Source: Vespula vulgaris
Lineage: Eukaryota > Arthropoda > Insecta > Hymenoptera > Vespidae
Assembly: GCF_905475345.1 (NCBI RefSeq)
Contig: NC_066590.1
Coordinates: forward strand, 1,230,501-1,294,500
Direction: 5' to 3'
DNA length: 64,000 nucleotides
Of the stretch, positions 52,565 to 63,156 are shown in pieces. The notes under the pieces were generated by a model. It was not told the origin of the DNA. It did no database searches and saw nothing but the letters and a program-made list of their open reading frames with translations. Made by a program: the position numbers and the translations under genes. The stretch's first letter is position 1. The number at the start of each line of letters is the position of its first letter.

Positions 52565-53513
52565 AAAAAAAAGTAGAAAAGAGGATGAGTGAAGAAGGTA
52601 CGAGCTAAGAAGAAGAAACGGAATAAGGACTGCCGGCACCATTATGGGGGCCCATAAAACACCTTCTACGGTGCACTCGAGGCGCGTGGCTTCAAGGACG
52701 TACTACCACTTCATCTTTCTCGCTGGCTTCTTCATCCTATGCTGTCTACACTGAACTCGATGAGCAGGCAGCAAAACGTCCCACGGGCAAAGTTCCTTTC
52801 GTTTTGCGCTTACTACTACTTCATCGAAGTAGTACAACTATCCGTCGTTTTTCTGCATCTCTGTCAAAATAAAACGACAATATTATGAAATATATTCATT
52901 TGTCTTTTTTTTTTCTTTATTTTTTCTTTATCTTTTTCTTTTATCTTTTTCTTTTTCTTTTTTCTTTATTCATTTTACGGCTTCTCTTGTAACCTTTTCC
53001 AGTATTTAAAACGAACTCTAATGTCAATAAGACTGTTCGTCCACGGTAGTCACTCGTGTTTGTAATTTTGTAACTTTTACTGTGTTAAGTCGGATCCGCG
53101 AGTTTCTCGAAGGACACTAACGGATCGGTATGTATTATGACAGCACTAAACATATCCGTCAACGCCACGCGACATCGTCCCTGAAATTCTCAGGGTCATG
53201 ACACAAAAGATCGGACGGCTGCCAAAAGGAGACGATATCTCATTGACAAATTCTCCTTATGGGGATGATAAATACTGTTCCAAATTTTGTCCTTTATGAT
53301 TTTTTAAGATTTTAAGAAACAGCTTATATTTTGTCATATTATAGAACTTAACTTAATCGTAACGAATTGCGTTTTCGAATAAGACCAAGCTCGTTCCTAT
53401 TTAAAATTAAATCTATTTACGATAACGCGAAAAGTTACTATTGCGCTTTATCGAAATCTACGGGAGAATATCTTCTTCTTTTGGCATAAAAATGAACGAA
53501 GAAAAAGAAACAC

Positions 53514-53517
<4 letters not shown>

Positions 53518-53567
<50 letters not shown>

Positions 53568-53730
53568 GGAGAAAGGATGAAAAGAGAAAAGATAGATGAG
53601 GGATTGACAGAGAAAATATATAGAGGTAACAGATTCTCTGATCTCGACGATTCTATCATCAGCGACTCGCAGCCCAGGACAGCAGATAAAAGGCAATTGA
53701 ATTCAAATCATGAATGCGAACGAAGCGAGC

Positions 53731-53776
<46 letters not shown>

Positions 53777-53969
53777 AGAAAATGGCGGAGAAGATGAAAC
53801 AAGAGGATACAGGAGGAAAAGAGATGAAAGAACAGGTAATGGGGGAGGGAGGGAGAAAAAGAGAAAGAGAGACAAAAAGAGAGAAAAGAGGTGAAGAAGA
53901 GATAGAGATAGATAGAATAAAGAGGGAGAGAGAGAGAGAGAGAGAGAGCGAGCAAACGAGCAAGCGAGT

Positions 53970-54002
<33 letters not shown>

Positions 54003-54003
54003 C
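53518..54003. repeat. (AG)n microsatellite cluster
   Basis: (AG)n at 53518-53560, about 53731-53776 and 53924-54002, with GA-rich DNA between. Both the Glu/Arg frames on the plus strand and the Leu/Ser frames on the minus strand are artefacts. Confidence 0.9.
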
Positions 54004-54474
54004 AGTATGAGAGCCCAACGGCAATCTAGTGGTAGCTTTGTGACGGTAATGGCTTCAACCCCTGGCCTCCAGCCTCGAGGCCACCCCTTCTCATTTGCCG
54101 CGCGGCGACTACACGTGCACACGAACAAACGCGCACGAAGATTCGTGATACATAAAACTCACTGTACAAACGGGATTTACCATGCGAGTCGTCCACAATT
54201 TTTAACAGGGTATGACAAATTGACCATCGAAACATCGACCCCATTCTTGTGCTCTTCAAATTTTCATTCGAAATATTTTAGAAGTGTATATATGGTATAT
54301 CTATCTATTAAAATAAGATATATGATTTTAATTTTCAACGAAACGTTGTATTTTGTTGCTAAATAAATCTCGAGAATCTTTTCGGTGAAACTTACATACA
54401 TTGACATACACAATTCGCATACATAGAGACGTCCTGAATTCTATATAAATAGGGGCGTCGGATACAAGATCCCT

Positions 54475-54604
54475 TGGTAGCTCGAAGCCTGTTTCAGCTC
54501 CTCCCACGTAGCCTCACCGTGCATGCGCATGTTGGTGAGACTGGAGAAAGACTGACATGTTCCGCAAACATCGTAAACCGAGCGCTTCTTAATCAGCTTC
54601 TCTG
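54475..54604 (-). CDS. Candidate terminal coding exon of an unidentified gene
   Basis: On the minus strand an acceptor (ATTTCAG) at about 54604 is followed by an open frame of about 48 codons ending in TAG. The peptide is not low-complexity: KKRSVYDVCGTCQSF starts it, followed by a Met/His segment, EATWEELKQASSYQG, and an end in YPTPLFI. A C-x2-C pair and a later His recall a degenerate zinc finger, but the spacing is not canonical C2H2. Codon choice differs from the surrounding AT-rich DNA. I found no partner exon before SDCCAG8 ends at 56106, and I do not recognise the family. It could be a 3' exon of a gene starting further right, a pseudo-exon or chance. Confidence 0.3.
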
Positions 54605-54651
54605 AAATAACGATATTATGTCAAAGGCAATATGTGCTAAGGATGCTCTCC

Positions 54652-54682
<31 letters not shown>

Positions 54683-54899
54683 TTTTTCTTTCTTTCTTTT
54701 ATAAACACATAGATGGAGAAACGTGTGTGCGTCATACTAGTTAGCAACATTGTTAGATCTAACCAATTCAACGATTGATAGTTGTGCGATACATCTATGT
54801 AAACAATTTTGTAAATTTATTTAAAAAAAAAAAGAGATCAAATATTATACGTATAGATAAAAAAGAGTTAAAAAACTGAAGTTTTATACGTTTCAAATT

Positions 54900-54903
<4 letters not shown>

Positions 54904-54949
<46 letters not shown>
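54904..54949. repeat. (TA)23 microsatellite
   Basis: About 46 bp of uninterrupted TA, at the point where the window turns from microsatellite-rich to gene-rich. Confidence 0.9.
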
Positions 54950-54952
<3 letters not shown>

Positions 54953-55851
54953 CGAATTATTATTATTGTTCAATGATCGAATTGTTAAAAAATACCTACA
55001 TATGTACGTGTGTACGCCTGCGTACGTATATATATTATTAAAAATATATTCGTACGAAAATACGGGTTATTAGAGATAAATAATACAAAATTTAATACAG
55101 ATGATATTCGATGCAATTTTATAAGGAATGCGGCCATTTTTCTTCGTTTACTGCTTTCGATACTGATTTAAGTTACTTAAATATAGTTAACCATTTTAAC
55201 GCATTTGTCATACCCAAAGCGGTAAATTTAAGATGAATAAGAGAGAACGGAGTTTATTTTCTGAAATGCTAATTCATAATTGATTTTTGTAAATATACGT
55301 TCTTTAGTTTAATGCATATATAATATTATATTAATATTATTTTCTAAATGTGTAGAATAATGAATTTATAAAAATTCTGTATATTAAACATTTACCTGTT
55401 GTTGAAATAAGAGACAGGTTATAATCACAATCTTTTTCATTAAAATGCGTGGTTATATCAATATAATATTTACTGAAATTACGATTATTACATACGATTA
55501 TTACATAGACAATGTAATAATTAAGTATGTTTAAAAGATGTAACCTTTTATCCTCGGTTTCATGAATATTTAATCCTCTTGATCATTTCATGTCACAATC
55601 TACATTATCGACCATTCGTCAGAAAGAGATCGAAATATCAAAAGTGATTCAAACTAGAATTAATAATTAAACTTGTCGAATGTATTTATCGCAAATTTTT
55701 AAATCTGCATTTGTTCTAAATTAAATACTGATTTAATGAATACGATTTACAACGATTTATGAGGAACTAAAAGATATAGAAAGAGTAAAATATTATTTAA
55801 CAATTACAACTTGGTTAACACGATAATGTTTTAAACACAAACGATCATGGC

Positions 55852-55905
55852 GATTGGTTACTTGTAATCTGATTGGTTACTTGTTTTTGGCGCAATTATT
55901 ATATA
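55852..55905. promoter_or_regulatory. Duplicated inverted CCAAT boxes with downstream TATA-like sequence
   Basis: GATTGGTTACTTGT occurs twice (55852-55865 and 55871-55884), 19 bp apart, followed by TATATAAA at about 55898. On the plus strand this resembles a small promoter firing to the right. No open frame lies downstream before the SDCCAG8 3' end, so it would drive a noncoding RNA or be incidental. Confidence 0.2.
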
Positions 55906-56029
55906 AATTTGAATTTATCGAAGATACGTTGATCAATAAAATTTTTAACTTTCTCGTTTAATTTATTTTTAATTCTATTTCTACTAATATTGAAATAAAA
56001 GGAATATCGCAATCAAGTTTAATACTAAT

Positions 56030-56035
56030 TTTATT
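56030..56035 (-). terminator. Candidate polyadenylation signal of SDCCAG8 long form
   Basis: AATAAA on the minus strand about 70 nt past the stop at 56106. The spacing is ordinary for an insect 3' end. Confidence 0.4.
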
Positions 56036-56105
56036 ACGTCTCTCGTAATATTTTTGCACGTCTAATAATACAATAAATATATTAATGCTATGAAAAAAAT
56101 ACAAA

Positions 56106-59100
56106 TCATTGCGTATACTCATTGCTAGGTATAACTGTAGTAGGAGTTTCTTGATATTCTTGCTCAGAATATTGTGTCATATCATGTGTGTCATCCTGTT
56201 CTTTATACCGATCATCATCCTTATGTTCCTGTTCTTCATATTGTGACTCATCATATTCTCCATATTGATCATAAGGAGATTCTACTACATTAGCATCGAC
56301 ATTTTGATCATCTATCAAATGTTTTTCTTGCTCTTCATTTTTTTCTTCCATTGTCTGATCTTCAACATTATACATACTATTATTGCTGTAATTTCCTAAA
56401 GCATATTCATGCTGATTAGAATGATCGTATCTTTCTTCCAATTCATCTTTTTTTTGCGATTTTTTTGGATAAATGTCTCTTTCATTATTATCCATTTCAT
56501 TTTGCATTTGATTAATTTCATAATCTGTGTTTTGTGAAATGTGAGGAATTGTATTCCCATTTTGATTCATTATTTTCGTCTCGTTTAATTGATCCGGTGA
56601 GTTATAAGATGCATTAATATTATATAGTGCTACAAATTTTCTATTTATATTATTTTGCGCATAAATGTTTAAATACAATAATTGTAACATACTTGAAGGC
56701 AAAACAAACCTTACCTTTTTGATTATGAAAGGTATCCTTTATCTTATTTGATAAATATTCTATGTTACTTTGTAAGTTAGCCATTTCTTCCCTAATAAAA
56801 AATTTTGTCCAAAATATGATGTTTTAAACGAATACTAAATATTATTGTAAAAGAGTAACATACGTGCTATTACTGTGTTGATAGAGGCATCTTGGAAGAA
56901 TCTAACTTCTTTTTTGGTATTACTTTTACTTTTAGATCAACCTTAACAATACGTTTCTTGTTTGAAGACGAAGCAGTATTTCCAACTCTTGTATCCCCAT
57001 CATCGACTTCCTCTGTCAACACAGAATAGCTCTAGATATAAATACTAAGCAATTTGAGCGCAATTTCATTTTTATAGATAATGTCAATTATTTATCCAAA
57101 CTCCGAATCTTATAATTGAAATATGTTTTAAATTAAATGCAACTATAAAAATATAATTATAAATCTTTTATGCAAAGCAAAAAATATACTTGTGCTTAAT
57201 GTTGTTAACTTCCAAACGTTGTGTGAGAGATTGGCATTCGGTAGTCAGTTGAGAGACTAGTTTAGCTTGTTTATTCAAGGCATCCTCTAGATCACCCACT
57301 GTAGCAACTGAGAAATGCAGTGATATCAGCCAATTTTTAATAAACTGACTAACTTTATTTCTGCCCATGCTAGGCATAATGTCAGCATGCCGATTTCCCA
57401 CACATAGAATGCTTTCAAGCGGATATTAAACAATGGAGTATTTTTTACAGACAGTATACCTAACACAGGCGTGCTATCTTTATCCATTTCTTACCATGTT
57501 TTGTATCCGTGTCCATTTTTGCTGTAGACATCTCTTTTTTATTTTCCTGACTAGATATATCTTTTCTTTGAGAATTTTCTGAATACATCATTTTATTTAT
57601 ACTGATCTAAAAGATTTTTTAATTATTTTAAAATTTTGTAGTAAATTCATCTTTCTTTTCATTAGATACAAATTTCTATTTGTATAATACCTCTTTCTCC
57701 AACAAAGCTATTTGCTCTAAAAGTCGCAAATTTTCACGTCTACAATGAACTAAATCTGCATCCGCTCTTTCCATACGTTGTTTATATGCATTTATTTCTG
57801 TTTGCAATCTACTTTGCTCCTGCTTGGTCTGTCTATCATTTCTTTCTCCCGCTAATTTAGCAGCTATTACTTCTTGTTCAGCCATATCTTTTTCAGTCAA
57901 AGCTTGATTAAGATCGCTCTGTAAACTTGCTAAATTAAATATAAATAATTAAAATTACGATATTAAACTTTAATATCTATAAAACTTAATAGTATGATTT
58001 AAATATATTATTTACATATTCTATTCTGCAAATCCTTTTTCAGGTTGTCTATAATCGTTTGTTTTTGTGACAATTCTCTTTTCAAATCCAGCAACTCTCT
58101 TTGTTGCTTTTCAGATTCTAATTGTGACTTATTAGCAGCATTCCACTGAGATGCTATATCAGCAGAAAGTTGTTCAACTTGTTGACTGTATCTGCGTTCT
58201 ACTTGTTGCCTTTCTTCGGTAATACGTCTGCTTGCTTCGTGAGCAGCTTCTCTGAGTTTCTCATGTTGTCTATCCAATTCATCTTTCAATCTTCTAACTT
58301 CTGTTTCGGCTTGATTTTTTTCAAATTCCATTTGTTGCGCTATCTCCATTGAACGTTTTGCCTTTTGAGTAGATTCCATTTCCTTATCTCGCATTATAGA
58401 TAAAGTTTTCTGTAGTTCTTCAACCTTCATTTCGGCATCATATTTAGCTCTTAAAGCTTGATTTAATTGTGCTGTTACATTTACATTACCATTACTAAAA
58501 GAATTCTCAGATAATTTCTTTATATTAAGTTGATTTTCTTCTTGAACTTTTCGTAATTCAAGCTTAGCCTGAGTCAATTGTGCCTCTAACTCGCTAATTC
58601 TAGATTCAAATATTATATTAGGCCCTTCTAACATTTTTGAAGATTTATTCATTTTAGAATCAATACTACTTGTATATGCAAGGCTATGCTCGTTAGAAGT
58701 GCAATCATTTTCAGGACGATTTTCATGTTCATCGAGTGCATATTTCAAAAATCCAGTTTTAGTTTTATTATGCAATTCTTCATTTTCAGCTATGACCTGT
58801 AGATAGGAATTATTTTTCGTTTCATTGAACATTAAGAACAATTAAGAAAAAATATTATTTCAAACTACATATATCATATAAAACAGTTTGAAACAATATC
58901 TTACTATTATAAAAGATGTCATAGGTATACCTCTCTGACTTTACTAAGCAAATTAGTTAATTCATTTCTACAATATTGAGATTCTTGTTCGATTTGTTCG
59001 ATATATTCTTCTTGCTGTTCGATATATGAAGTTATTTCTGGTGGTACTGATTGTAATTCAGCTATAGAAAGCGCCAAATTACTATAAACTTTTGATGGAT

Positions 59101-59879
59101 GAATACTTTTTGAAGAAAGTGGACGTGGAGTTGTTAATAAGCAGGCATTATCGTTATTTAAATCTTTGATTCTTGAACCTTCGCTTATAAAACTTTGATT
59201 GTCCATATCATTCCCAGATTTCGTAATTCTATTAGATTGATAATTGCTTTTAACACATTGTTGCTTCCTATATAATATAATCTCGTATTTACATTAACAC
59301 ATTATTTACTGCAAACATAGTGAAAATTCGAGTCTCTTACCCAGACGCATCCACCGGTAAATAAGTCTCAGCTAACAAATATTTTAATTTGGAAACAGCT
59401 TCCCTATATATTACTTCTATATAATCTGGACTTTTTCTCTTGTTTAAATCAATTTTTTGAACTCCATTCGTTTTTCTACGAAAAGAAATCTTTATTTATT
59501 TAGATAGATATCATACTATTTCGTTTGCAAATAGAAAATTTAAACTAAGAAGATAATTTATGATATATATACTTATATAGAGCTTTCCAATATTTGTTTG
59601 CAGAAATAGGGACACAACTACTACTATATAGAATAAAAAATAAATTGATATTATTACATTCTTTATCATGTAATAAAATATTTACCTATTTTTAGTCCTT
59701 TTTGTACGTGAAAGACCAGCAGAGTCTGGGTAATGAGTATAACTTCCTGATATTTTGGGTTTCGAATAAATCCTTAAAGGCAATCGCGGACGTACAAGAT
59801 ATGTATTTGAAACTCCAGCAGAAGCAGACATTGTTGATATATCAGCAAAATTATCGCGATTGTTACTTGGACCAAGCAT
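56106..59879 (-). CDS. Sdccag8: SDCCAG8-like centrosomal coiled-coil protein
   Basis: Exons rebuilt from splice sites: 59879-59686, 59623-59573, 59475-59341, 59267-58931, 58796-58016, 57929-57691, 57606-57495 and 57307-57190. They end either in 57029-56870 (708 aa) or in 56791-56715 plus 56629-56106 (855 aa). All phases agree. The ATG at 59879 follows an in-frame stop. The N-terminal ~125 residues are basic and Ser/Pro-rich; from about residue 195 the protein is almost continuous coiled coil. The block SYIEQQEEYIEQIEQ leading into a VIAENEEL segment lines up with the conserved start of the vertebrate SDCCAG8 coil (IHHLEAEVKFCKEEL...), and 708 residues is close to the ~713 of the human protein. 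SDCCAG8 sits at centrosomes and ciliary basal bodies and organises pericentriolar material. The 855-aa form continues the coil and adds an acidic Asp/Glu/Gln/Tyr-rich tail. Family call is by recognition of sequence pattern, not a search. Confidence 0.85.
56870..57029 (-). CDS. Sdccag8: Alternative last coding exon of SDCCAG8 (short, basic C-terminus)
   Basis: After the exon ending at 57190 (phase AA|N), splicing to the acceptor TCTAGAG at 57030 gives 52 further residues. They are acidic first (LTEEVDDGD) and then Lys-rich (KKKLDSSKMPLSTQ), ending in TAA at 56870-56872. The other acceptors nearby hit stops within a few codons. A donor-like GTATGT lies a few bases after the stop, so the exon may also be a stop-carrying cassette that is spliced onward to 56791. 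It is counted within the SDCCAG8 gene model and listed separately because it competes with the 56791-56106 ending. Confidence 0.5.
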
Positions 59880-60130
59880 TTTTGCTGAACTATGCGCTCT
59901 CGTGATAGATCGCTACTGAGCTTTCTTATAAGAACATGTTTAGCGATCAATGACACGGGACTAACTGTACTAGGACCACAGTAATATCGGAAAATCGAAT
60001 TTAAGCTTAGTAGCAGAGCCTGGTAGTGGATCGCGTGCAGTAAAACAATTCGTCCTTCAAAAGGATAGGCACCGTACCATCGCATGCTGACGTTCCGTGA
60101 CTTATTTTTATTAGTCCTTTAGTACAGATC

Positions 60131-60136
60131 TTTATT
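60131..60136 (-). terminator. Candidate polyadenylation signal of MFSD12
   Basis: AATAAA on the minus strand about 130 nt past the stop at 60269; a second copy lies at 60108-60113. This leaves only about 230 bp between the end of MFSD12 and the start codon of SDCCAG8, so the SDCCAG8 promoter must be compact or overlap the MFSD12 3'UTR. Confidence 0.4.
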
Positions 60137-60268
60137 CCATATTGTGATGAGAATATATATCTCTTATTAAAAACCTTATTAAAATATTAATAATAATTTT
60201 TTTTCTATACATTGCAATAACGCATAAACAATATAATATGCTATTATACACATTTGTATCATCAACAA

Positions 60269-62316
60269 TTAAGTAACATGTTCTTGTCTTGACGAAAATA
60301 TATCAATCCTATCATTAGTAGTTGTAACAACTGATGAGGATGAATCAATATTTTCTGTACCTCCATCCGAGTTTATGATATCGTAAGCTGCAATATTTAA
60401 TAATAATAATAATAATATAGAGATCATTTTGATATCTCGAAATGATCATTAATGTAATATTAAAAATTTACCAGTATAAGATGGAAATGGTTTTATATAC
60501 AATATCATTAAAAGACCACAGATAGCAGAACAACCGCAAACGTACGAAAGTATATTTCTATAATAATCGGTAGAAACTATAAATTTACGTCTGCAACAAA
60601 GAATAAAAAATTTTTTATAAATTTTACACATGATATATACTATATTAATTTTCTCTATATAAAAATATACCAACAAATATTGTATAATCATTACTGCTAA
60701 TCCATTGCCAAGTTTATCAGTAAAACTCATAAATCCATATACGAATGCTCCACTCTCTGTGTTTTGACCTATAAAGTCAGCACTAATGCCTAAACTGGTC
60801 ACTAATAAAATTGATCCAGAGGAACCTAATAATTGGCATATATTAAAAATTTGCATAATAATTCTTTACCGTATTTTCTCTGAATTTACACACCAAGCAA
60901 CATAGATACTGGATAAATTTGATAATGTTCAAATGTATAGCCTCTTCCAAATCGTATCCATATGCAAGCAGAAAGACCAAACAATACACCGATACAATAT
61001 GAAATTTTTCTACCTAATTTTGTATTTAACCTTTCTATGACCAAGGATGTTAAAAAACTAGTAAGAAACATAGTCAATGGTATAATAGCTAATAATGTAG
61101 CTGGCATATTTAAAAACTCATGTAAATATAAAGGTATATAAATCTGTGATAAATTTACAAATAATCGTGTTGGCATATAAATACATGCTGCTTGATATAA
61201 CTGTATATTTTTTAATAATACTGATATAGATCTTGTGTTACGACGTAACGAACCTAAAAAATATTGATTATGAAATGTAACATCTTACAAATGAAATATA
61301 AATCTTGTAAACCATACAAATATCTTACCATCCGAGTTATTAATATTTCCCTCTTTAACAAAAATATGAAATATAAGAGAAGTAAAAATTCCAATTCCTG
61401 TTACACAGAATACAATTGTCTGAAATTTGTGAGCATCATTAGGTCCAATTTGAGTATCAGGAGCATCATTATTTGCTATATGCAATAATGCCCATGTAGT
61501 ACAATAAACAAGAATATTTGAGGATACTGTAAAACTGTATCTATTTCCAGATACAATGAATATTTAAAATTAAAAATATTTGAGCAAATTTAAGATTATC
61601 GATAAAAATCAAACTGTTACCTAATGGCTATAAGTTCTGTTCTTTCGTGTTCAGTTGGTGTTAGTTCAGCAACCAATGACAAATGTGAAATTTGAACTGC
61701 TGCCCAACCAAATTGAAATATTATAATAAAAGCAGCGTAATATATTAATTGTGCCCACTGATGTGCATTCTCGCAATTAATGCATGGCGAAAATATAAAG
61801 GGGAATGTAAAAAACACACAAATAGTGCCTGAAAAACATTAACATATTAACGTAGAATAAAATAAGAAAGTTAGAAATAATCTATTAATAATTACATATA
61901 TTGTATTTATTAATAATTATAATTAATTATAAATATTTATAAATAAATAAAATATTTTAGTTAGAATAATTTATAATTAATAGGTTTATTTACAAAGAAT
62001 TTGACATACCTAGCAAGTGCCATGTCTTTCTTCTGCCATATTTACAAAGCCAAAAATCATCATTTTTATCAGAATGTAAGCCGACAAATGGAGTAGCAAC
62101 TGCATCTGCTATTTGACCAATAAGTAATAATACTCCTGCAAGAGTCGCACTAAATCCCAATACAAAATGAAAATACACTAATAAATATGTAAACCACATG
62201 GAAGCACAAATATCATTTAAAACATGTCCTACTCCATAGGCTAATCTCAAAGTAACAGGAAGACGTTGAACTATCTCTGTATAATCATTGATCGATACAT
62301 CTCGATTAGTCTGCAT
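60269..62316 (-). CDS. Mfsd12: MFSD12-like major facilitator superfamily transporter
   Basis: Exons: 62316-62010, 61828-61621, 61540-61329, 61253-60894, 60825-60472 (possibly split by an 84-bp in-frame intron at 60674-60591) and 60387-60269. All phases agree, giving 519 aa unsplit or 491 aa with the mini-intron removed. The first exon carries the family hallmark around residues 65-102: GQIADAVATPFVGLHSD, an acidic stretch, then YGRRKTWHLLG. Later signatures include ISHLSLVAELTPTEHERTEL, RLNTKLGRK and SGAFVYGFMSFTDKLGNGLAV. About 12 hydrophobic segments are spread over the protein. Human MFSD12 imports cysteine into lysosomes and melanosomes; for this insect protein that activity is an inference from family. 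The C-terminal ~40 residues are hydrophilic and Ser/Thr-rich. It lies head to tail between RNASEK and SDCCAG8 with short spacers. Confidence 0.9.
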
Positions 62317-63156
62317 TGTAAGAAGAAAGTCTTAGCTGTTCCTATATAATGTAAACAAAAGTTTTAATTATTCGCTATTTTATTTCATTTCAAGCAAAAT
62401 GAAATAATGGTTTCAATAAATCAATATCATGATTATAATTACGTTTCAATATTTAAAAATTGTCTAATCGAGAAAATCCCTTCAATTGTACAAACATTAA
62501 TTATGATTTACCTTTAATTTTGTGAAGCAGTAACAAATAAAACTTTGGAATTACTTCCACATCATAATTCAATGATTCATATCTGATAGGAACATAACCT
62601 TTCGATATGTCAATTATATATACAACACTCACGTGACTTAAGATGGATTTCCATTGATTGGGCAAAACTGTAACGAAAGCGAAGTTTCGCGAAAATAGTT
62701 TATTTCAAACAAATTTTTTTATACTGGTTCAAAAAAATTAATTGAAAAGATGAAATTTAATTACTGTTATATTATCATTATAGTTTGTTCATTAGCATAT
62801 ATTTACATCAAAATGGTTTATGTACCAGATAAGATACGAATTTGTAATTTATCACATTCTACATATACGTTGTAAAATCTTGGGAAAAATGTTCTACAAT
62901 TCATAATCTCCATTTTCTAATTCACAATAAAATGTAATTACATACACGCATATACAGGATCAATTTTGTACATTATTTGGTAAACTTGGAATGTATTTTA
63001 AAATTAGATGTTCATAACAAAGTAATCAAATTATTGTTCTTCTTGATATTTTTTGTTTTTCTAAATAGAATATAATATAATTTGGATAATAATCACTTGA
63101 TACAAGTACATTATATTACTCTATAACAGCATTGTTACTTCATTTACAATATATTC
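62317..63156. other. RNASEK 3' region and MFSD12 5' region
   Basis: AT-rich spacer between two minus-strand genes. It should hold the RNASEK 3'UTR (right part) and the MFSD12 promoter and leader (left part). An AATAAA on the minus strand at about 62701-62706 is a possible RNASEK polyadenylation signal. No other gene seen. Confidence 0.5.

Larger units (their letters stand above)
42786..54474. other. Upstream flank of odd; no supported gene
   Basis: Microsatellites as listed plus AT-rich unique DNA (43840-44250, 47820-49080, 49930-50480, 51720-52140, 52980-53460). Short frames at 52141-52332 and 52644-52754 have no further support. Likely contains odd enhancers and perhaps the rest of a distant promoter. 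Confidence 0.6.

Noticed and set aside
53710..54366. 218-codon plus-strand frame
   Set aside because: The first half is (AG)n translation and the rest shows no recognisable domain. Overlapping frames on the other strand are equally long.
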